Below are positions 59,442-64,000 of a stretch of DNA of 64,000 bases, one piece after another. The stretch is from the NCBI RefSeq assembly GCF_050613185.1, contig NZ_CP192511.1, forward strand, positions 2,480,001-2,544,000, in the 5' to 3' direction. A program made the position numbers and the translations under genes. The stretch comes from Chelonobacter sp050613185 (lineage in GTDB: Bacteria > Pseudomonadota > Gammaproteobacteria > Enterobacterales > Pasteurellaceae). The first letter of the stretch is position 1; each line of letters opens with the position of its first letter. The notes beneath the pieces are model-generated. The model did not search any database, was not told the origin of the DNA, and worked only from the letters and a program-made list of their open reading frames with translations.

Positions 59442-60377
59442 TCAGTTATTTACGAATTTTTCGCCTAATTCGATATCCGCTTTCAAGGTCGGCAACATAT
59501 CTTGGATTGCTTGTTGTTCAAACGCGCTCAAGCTGCCAATCGGCAGAATTTCTTCCACGCCGTTTTTGCCCAAACGTACCGGTTCGGCGAAGAAGCGCGC
59601 ATATTTGCCGTCGCCTTCTACGTAACTGTATTCAACCGCACTTTCCCCGCTCAAGCCTTTTAACACCGAAACGCCGAAGCGCGCCGCAGCTTGCGCCATG
59701 GATAAGGTTGCCGATCCGCCGCCGGCTTTGGCTTCCACCACTTCGGTACCGGCGTTTTGAATGCGTTTGGTCAAGCCGGCGATTTCTTCATCGCTGAAGC
59801 TCGCCCCTTCCACTTGCGACAACAACGGCAGAATAGTGACGCCGGAGTGTCCGCCGATCACCGGCACTTTCACTTTATCCAAGGCAATGCCTTTCAATTC
59901 GGACACAAAGGTTTCGGAGCGGATCACGTCTAACGTAGTCACGCCGAACAATTTGTTTTTGTCGTACACCCCGGCTTTTTTCAGCACTTCCGCCGCAATC
60001 GCCACGGTGGTATTAACCGGATTGGTGATAATGCCGATACAGGCTTTCGGACAGGTTGCCGCCACTTTTTCGATCAGATTGCGGATAATGCCGGCGTTGA
60101 TATTAAACAAATCGGAACGATCCATGCCCGGTTTTCTGGCGACACCGGCGGAAATCAACACCAAATCGGCGCCGACCAAGGCAGGGGTCGGATCTTCCCC
60201 GGCAAAGCCTTCGGCTTTGACTGCGGTCGGAATGTGGCTGATGTCTTTCGCCACGCCCGGCGTTACCGGCGCAATGTCATATAGGGAAAGTTCCGTGCCT
60301 GCCGGACATTGTAATTTCAGTAATAACGCCAAAGCCTGACCGATCCCGCCTGCTGCCCCTAAAACTGCTACTTTCAT
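59442..60377 (-). CDS. mdh: Malate dehydrogenase
   Basis: A 311-residue NAD-dependent malate dehydrogenase of the citric acid cycle. N-terminal NAD fold MKVAVLGAAGGIGQALALLL, active-site loop with the Arg pair in SAGVARKPGMDRSDL, NPVNTTVAIAAEVLKK, and the catalytic His in PVIGGHSGVTILPL. The length is exactly family-typical. Divergent from argR, the order also seen in Haemophilus. Confidence 0.98.
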   Translation of the reverse strand: MKVAVLGAAGGIGQALALLLKLQCPAGTELSLYDIAPVTPGVAKDISHIPTAVKAEGFAGEDPTPALVGADLVLISAGVARKPGMDRSDLFNINAGIIRNLIEKVAATCPKACIGIITNPVNTTVAIAAEVLKKAGVYDKNKLFGVTTLDVIRSETFVSELKGIALDKVKVPVIGGHSGVTILPLLSQVEGASFSDEEIAGLTKRIQNAGTEVVEAKAGGGSATLSMAQAAARFGVSVLKGLSGESAVEYSYVEGDGKYARFFAEPVRLGKNGVEEILPIGSLSAFEQQAIQDMLPTLKADIELGEKFVNN

Positions 60378-60549
60378 GCATAAACTCCTTGTTAATGTAA
60401 TAAATTAAATGATTTATCTTTTATTAGTGTAAAAGGTTTAATCGGCTAATTCAAACGGATAAGTTCAATATTGAGAGCTTGAGCATATTTTTAAAAAATA
60501 GTGATTGCATATCGCAAATTTAGCAAAATATGATTGCTTTTTCGTTGAA

Positions 60550-60592
60550 TAATATGCACTATCTATGCATATTTTTTGCATAGAGACACATA
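60550..60592. promoter_or_regulatory. Candidate ARG boxes upstream of argR
   Basis: The spacer holds TTGAATAATATGCA and the palindrome CTATGCA-TATTTTT-TGCATAG, AT-rich imperfect matches to paired ARG boxes (TGAAT-N4-ATTCA type) 10-40 bases before the argR start. Autoregulation of argR is common. The match is moderate. Confidence 0.4.
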
Positions 60593-60595
60593 TTC

Positions 60596-61066
60596 ATGAA
60601 TATGGCAACCAAAAACGATTCTTTAACCAATGCTTTCCGCAGCTTGCTGGCGGAAGAAAAATATGCCTCGCAAAGTGAAATCGTGACGGCATTGCAACAA
60701 CTGGGCTTTAACCAAGTCAATCAATCCAAAATTTCGCGCATGTTGGCGAAATTCGGCGCGGTGCGGATCCGCAATTCCAAAATGCAGACGGTCTATTGCC
60801 TGCCGCCGGAACTCAGTTTGCCGAACACCAGCAGTCCGCTGAAAAATCTGGTGTTGGATATTGATTACAATGCGGCGGTGGTTGTGATTCGTACCAGCCC
60901 GGGCGGGGCGCAACTGATCGCGCGTTTGTTGGATTCGCTCGGCAAAAACGACGGCATTCTCGGCACGATTGCCGGCGATGATACGGTGTTTGTCACCCCG
61001 ACCCGCGGAACCGAAATGACGCAGTTGATGTCTAATATTCAACATCTGTTCGAAACATCGCTGTAA
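60596..61066 (+). CDS. argR: Arginine repressor
   Basis: A 156-residue repressor: winged-helix N-terminal domain (LTNAFRSLLAEEKYASQSEI; INQ-like VNQSKISRML) and a C-terminal oligomerisation/arginine-binding domain (RTSPGGAQLIARLLDSLGKN, GTIAGDDTVFVTP). As a hexamer with arginine it controls arginine biosynthesis genes. The ATG at 60596 or the second at 60602 may be used. Confidence 0.96.
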   Translation: MNMATKNDSLTNAFRSLLAEEKYASQSEIVTALQQLGFNQVNQSKISRMLAKFGAVRIRNSKMQTVYCLPPELSLPNTSSPLKNLVLDIDYNAAVVVIRTSPGGAQLIARLLDSLGKNDGILGTIAGDDTVFVTPTRGTEMTQLMSNIQHLFETSL

Positions 61067-61096
61067 TATCCGCTCAAAACAGGCGCAACGGAGGCT

Positions 61097-61999
61097 ATGA
61101 TGAAAATCTTTATTACCGGTGGTACGGGGCTGGTCGGGCAACCGCTCACCCGCACTTTGCATGCGCAAGGTCATGAACTGACGTTATTAAGTCGCAATCC
61201 CGCACAGGCACGCGCCAAATTCCCCGATCTCGATCTGGAATTCGTGCCGACCTTAAACAGCTATTCCACCTTTGATCAATATGACGCGGTGATCAACCTT
61301 GCCGGCGAACCGATTTTCGACAATGCTTGGAGTGAGGCGCAGAAAAATCAGTTGGTGGACAGCCGTGTTGACATAACCGAACGTTTAGCCGAATTAATCA
61401 ACGCCGGTAAAACACCGCCGCATAGCTTTATTTCCGGCTCTGCCGTCGGTTATTACGGCGATAACGGCGAAAGTGCGGTCAGCGAAGACAATCCGAAAGG
61501 CGATCAATTTCCGGCGCAACTCTGCGAGCAATGGGAACAAGCGGCGCTGCGGGCCAACAGCCGGACTTGCCTGCTGCGCACTGCCAATGTGCTGTCAAGC
61601 CAAGGCGGCGCGTTGGCAAGAATGCTGCCGCTGTATCAGTGCGGTTTGGGCGGCAAACTCGGTTCCGGCAAACAATATTGGGCTTGGATTCATCGCCAAG
61701 ATATGGTGGCGGCAATTGAATTCCTGCTCAACCACCCGACTTGCCAGGGCGCATTTAACCTGTGCAGCCCGAATCCGGTGCGCAACCGCGAGTTTAACCG
61801 CACTTTAGCCGGCATTTTGCGCCGACCGCACTTTGCTTTCGTACCGGCGTTTATCCTCAGACTGGTTTTCGGCGAACGGGCGCAACTGCTGCTCGACAGC
61901 CAAAACATTCTGCCTTGCCGTTTGCTCAAATCCGGATTTGAATTCCGCTTTGAACATATTGATGACGCCTTGCGCGACTGTATTAAAAACAAGAATTAA
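61097..61999 (+). CDS. YfcH-family NAD-dependent epimerase/dehydratase-like protein
   Basis: A 300-residue extended SDR-fold protein (TIGR01777 type). N-terminal dinucleotide-binding ITGGTGLVGQPLTRTLHAQG, YDAVINLAGEPIFDNAWSEA, SGSAVGYYGDNGE with the catalytic-type Tyr, and the C-terminal DUF1731-like end. The substrate is unknown. GGAGGCT precedes the ATG. It lies 30 bases after argR and may be co-transcribed. Confidence 0.9.
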   Translation: MMKIFITGGTGLVGQPLTRTLHAQGHELTLLSRNPAQARAKFPDLDLEFVPTLNSYSTFDQYDAVINLAGEPIFDNAWSEAQKNQLVDSRVDITERLAELINAGKTPPHSFISGSAVGYYGDNGESAVSEDNPKGDQFPAQLCEQWEQAALRANSRTCLLRTANVLSSQGGALARMLPLYQCGLGGKLGSGKQYWAWIHRQDMVAAIEFLLNHPTCQGAFNLCSPNPVRNREFNRTLAGILRRPHFAFVPAFILRLVFGERAQLLLDSQNILPCRLLKSGFEFRFEHIDDALRDCIKNKN

Positions 62000-62076
62000 A
62001 TGCGGATTATTGTTGCGGTTTCTTATCGTGGCTATGGTACAATTTGCGCTCATTTACAAATAAGAAAGCGAAACGC

Positions 62077-64000
62077 ATGACCGCCGCAAAAAAGACAAAG
62101 CCAAATTCAACCGCCGCTAAAAAAAACGAAGCGAAATCGGCGCCGAAAAGCCGTTTTAACCGTCACAACTGCCTGACGTTCGGGCTGAAAGTCGGTTTTA
62201 CCGCACTTTGCTGCGTGGTGTTTTATTTGATCTATCTGGACGGGCAAATCCGCTCGAAAATGGACGGCAAATTGTGGCAGCTGCCGGCGGAGGTCTACGG
62301 GCGGATTGAAAGCGTGCGGCAAGCGGATCAGCCGACCTTAGCCACGCTCCGAAATTTGTTGCTGGAAAACGGCTACCGTCAAACCAACCTGCTCGGCACG
62401 CCCGGCGACTTCAAAATTGAAAACGACACCATCGTCATGATCCGCCGCGCGTTTCCGTTTCCCGACAATGCCGAGCCGCAGCGGGTGCTGCGTTTGCGCT
62501 TTGTACAAAACCGGCTGAATGTGATCGAAGATTTGGTCAACCGCCGCACCGTCGATGAATTCCGTTTTGATCCGAAATTGATCGCGATGTTGCAATCCAA
62601 CAATGAAGATCGCCTCGCCACCCCGCTGCACCAATATCCGCGGTTGCTACTCGACACCCTGATGTTAATCGAAGATCGCCGTTTTTATCAACATGACGGC
62701 GTCAGCTTATTGGGGATCACCCGCGCCTTGATCACCAATATTCAAGCCGGGCAAACGGTGCAAGGCGGCAGCACCCTGACCCAACAATTGGTGAAAAACC
62801 TGTTTTTAAGCAACGAACGCAGCCTGACGCGTAAAATCAACGAGGCGCTAATGGCGGTGCTGATGGACGCACGTTACGATAAAAACCGGATTTTGGAAAC
62901 TTATTTGAATGAGGTTTATCTGGCGCAAGACGGCGACACCCAGATTCACGGTTTTGCCCTTGCCAGCCAATTCTTTTTCGGGCGTCCGGTGCAGGAAATC
63001 AGCCTTGATCAAATCGCGCTGTTGGTCGGCATGGTCAAAGGCCCGTCGCTGTATAATCCGTGGCGCAACCCGAATAACGCCCTGCAACGGCGCAATGTGG
63101 TGCTGAAAACCATGCTGGAACACGCGATGATCGATCAAAAATTGTATGATTTGCTCAGCGCCCGCCCGCTTGGGGTGCAGGCACGCGGTTCGATTAACAA
63201 ATCGCAACCGGCGTTTATGCAATTGTTACAGCAAGATTTACAGCGGCAATTAGGCGAAACCAAAGCCAATAATCTGTCCGGCGCGCGCATTTTCACCACC
63301 CTCGACATCAACAAACAACAAGCCGCAGAACAAGCGCTGGTTGGTGCGGTACAACAATTGAAATTAAAACAAAAAATCGGCGATTTGGAAGCGGCAATGA
63401 TAGTGGCGGATTACCGCACCGGTGCGGTATTGGCGATGGTCGGCGGCGTGCAAACCAAATTTGCCGGTTTCAACCGCGCCTTGCGTTCACAGCGCCAAAT
63501 CGGCTCTTTGGTCAAACCCTCGATTTACTTGGCGGCATTGAGCGATCCGGAGCGTTTCCGTTTAAATACCCCGGTTGAAAACCGCCCGTTGACGATTAAA
63601 ATCAAAGGCAGTGCCGACTGGCAACCACGCAACTATGACAATAAATTCAGCGGTTCGGTGATGTTAATCGACGCACTGGCGCGCTCGCTCAATATCCCGA
63701 CCGTCAATATCGGCATGAAAGTCGGCTTGGATAAGGTGATCGAGACCCAAAAAGCGATGGGCTGGGATCAGATCAAAATTCCGAAAGTGCCGGCAATGTT
63801 GTTGGGAGCCTATTCGATTTCGCCCTATGACGTAACCAAGCTCTACCAAGTGATTGCCAATGACGGGAAAAAAGTCGCCTTGTCGTCGATTGAAAGCGTG
63901 TTTCAGCGCAACGGCGAAGCGATTTACCAACGCGCATTTACGCCTGAACAGGTGGTGCCGGAAGAAGCGGCGATTCAAACCTTGTACGCCATGCAGCAAG
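62077..64000 (+). CDS. mrcB: Penicillin-binding protein 1B (runs off the window)
   Basis: The first 641 codons of a bifunctional class A penicillin-binding protein that polymerises and cross-links peptidoglycan. A Lys-rich cytosolic tail and one membrane helix (VGFTALCCVVFYLIYLDG) are followed by the UB2H region. The glycosyltransferase domain has EDRRFYQHDGVS and GGSTLTQQLVKNLFLS, and the start of the transpeptidase has SLVK in RQIGSLVKPSIY plus SLN in ARSLNIPT. The UB2H and order of motifs fit PBP1B rather than PBP1A. The C-terminus lies beyond 64000. Confidence 0.93.
   Translation, partial: MTAAKKTKPNSTAAKKNEAKSAPKSRFNRHNCLTFGLKVGFTALCCVVFYLIYLDGQIRSKMDGKLWQLPAEVYGRIESVRQADQPTLATLRNLLLENGYRQTNLLGTPGDFKIENDTIVMIRRAFPFPDNAEPQRVLRLRFVQNRLNVIEDLVNRRTVDEFRFDPKLIAMLQSNNEDRLATPLHQYPRLLLDTLMLIEDRRFYQHDGVSLLGITRALITNIQAGQTVQGGSTLTQQLVKNLFLSNERSLTRKINEALMAVLMDARYDKNRILETYLNEVYLAQDGDTQIHGFALASQFFFGRPVQEISLDQIALLVGMVKGPSLYNPWRNPNNALQRRNVVLKTMLEHAMIDQKLYDLLSARPLGVQARGSINKSQPAFMQLLQQDLQRQLGETKANNLSGARIFTTLDINKQQAAEQALVGAVQQLKLKQKIGDLEAAMIVADYRTGAVLAMVGGVQTKFAGFNRALRSQRQIGSLVKPSIYLAALSDPERFRLNTPVENRPLTIKIKGSADWQPRNYDNKFSGSVMLIDALARSLNIPTVNIGMKVGLDKVIETQKAMGWDQIKIPKVPAMLLGAYSISPYDVTKLYQVIANDGKKVALSSIESVFQRNGEAIYQRAFTPEQVVPEEAAIQTLYAMQQ

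Noticed and set aside
1..64000. CRISPR arrays, rRNA and tRNA genes.
   Set aside because: No regularly spaced repeats with unique spacers and no cloverleaf or rRNA-like segment was seen by eye.

Overview
The window is chromosomal DNA of a gamma-proteobacterium of the family Pasteurellaceae, from the Haemophilus-type clade. The uptake signal AAGTGCGGT / ACCGCACTT recurs throughout. The gene blocks (uvrC-kdsB-lpxK-msbA-comEC-dksA; mreBCD; uvrA|ssb; mdh|argR) are family-typical housekeeping neighbourhoods. I cannot name the species. Accessory blocks stand out as visibly AT-rich insertions.

Layout. (1) 1-20.4 kb, minus strand: a contact-dependent inhibition / two-partner-secretion locus. It runs cdiB (outer-membrane transporter), a 2914-residue cdiA ending in a cytidine-deaminase-like toxin, and an Imm1-like immunity gene. 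Downstream lies a long array of orphan toxin-immunity modules. These include a barnase-type RNase tip with a barstar-like inhibitor, a GH-E nuclease remnant with an ankyrin-repeat partner, two related toxin tails each with an Imm8-like gene, and several immunity-like genes I do not recognise. The conserved part of cdiA recurs in five full or truncated copies, which looks like a reservoir for toxin replacement. (2) 20.5-36.6 kb: core genes for DNA repair, KDO and lipid A export, competence, DksA, rod shape, and the divergent uvrA/ssb pair with a LexA box. (3) 36.7-45.6 kb: an AT-rich island. A broken three-gene tyrosine-recombinase module (like Gamma-Mobile-Trio or Tn554 integrase modules) is followed by an ISAs1-family IS with a 10-bp target duplication and a four-gene type II CBASS-like anti-phage operon. 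That operon encodes a CD-NTase, an E2-E1 fusion, a JAB peptidase and a putative PD-(D/E)XK nuclease effector. (4) 46-49.7 kb: a YeeE/TusA sulfur-import pair and an osmoprotectant ABC transporter. (5) 49.7-52.2 kb: a gene graveyard (aldo/keto reductase, monooxygenase and LysR pieces) around one intact lipoprotein gene. (6) 52.2-64 kb: ytjA, an OLD nuclease (YbjD-like), lysO, a Phd/ParE toxin-antitoxin pair, cbpAM, two small lipoprotein genes with decanucleotide repeats after the start codon, a broken GFA gene, mdh, argR, a YfcH epimerase and the start of mrcB.

Most notable points: the CDI cassette array, with two truncated copies breaking inside uptake signal sequences; the barnase/barstar pair; the CBASS operon with an unusual effector; and the lipoprotein paralogues, both currently out of frame with their start codons in a way a change in 10-bp repeat number would correct.
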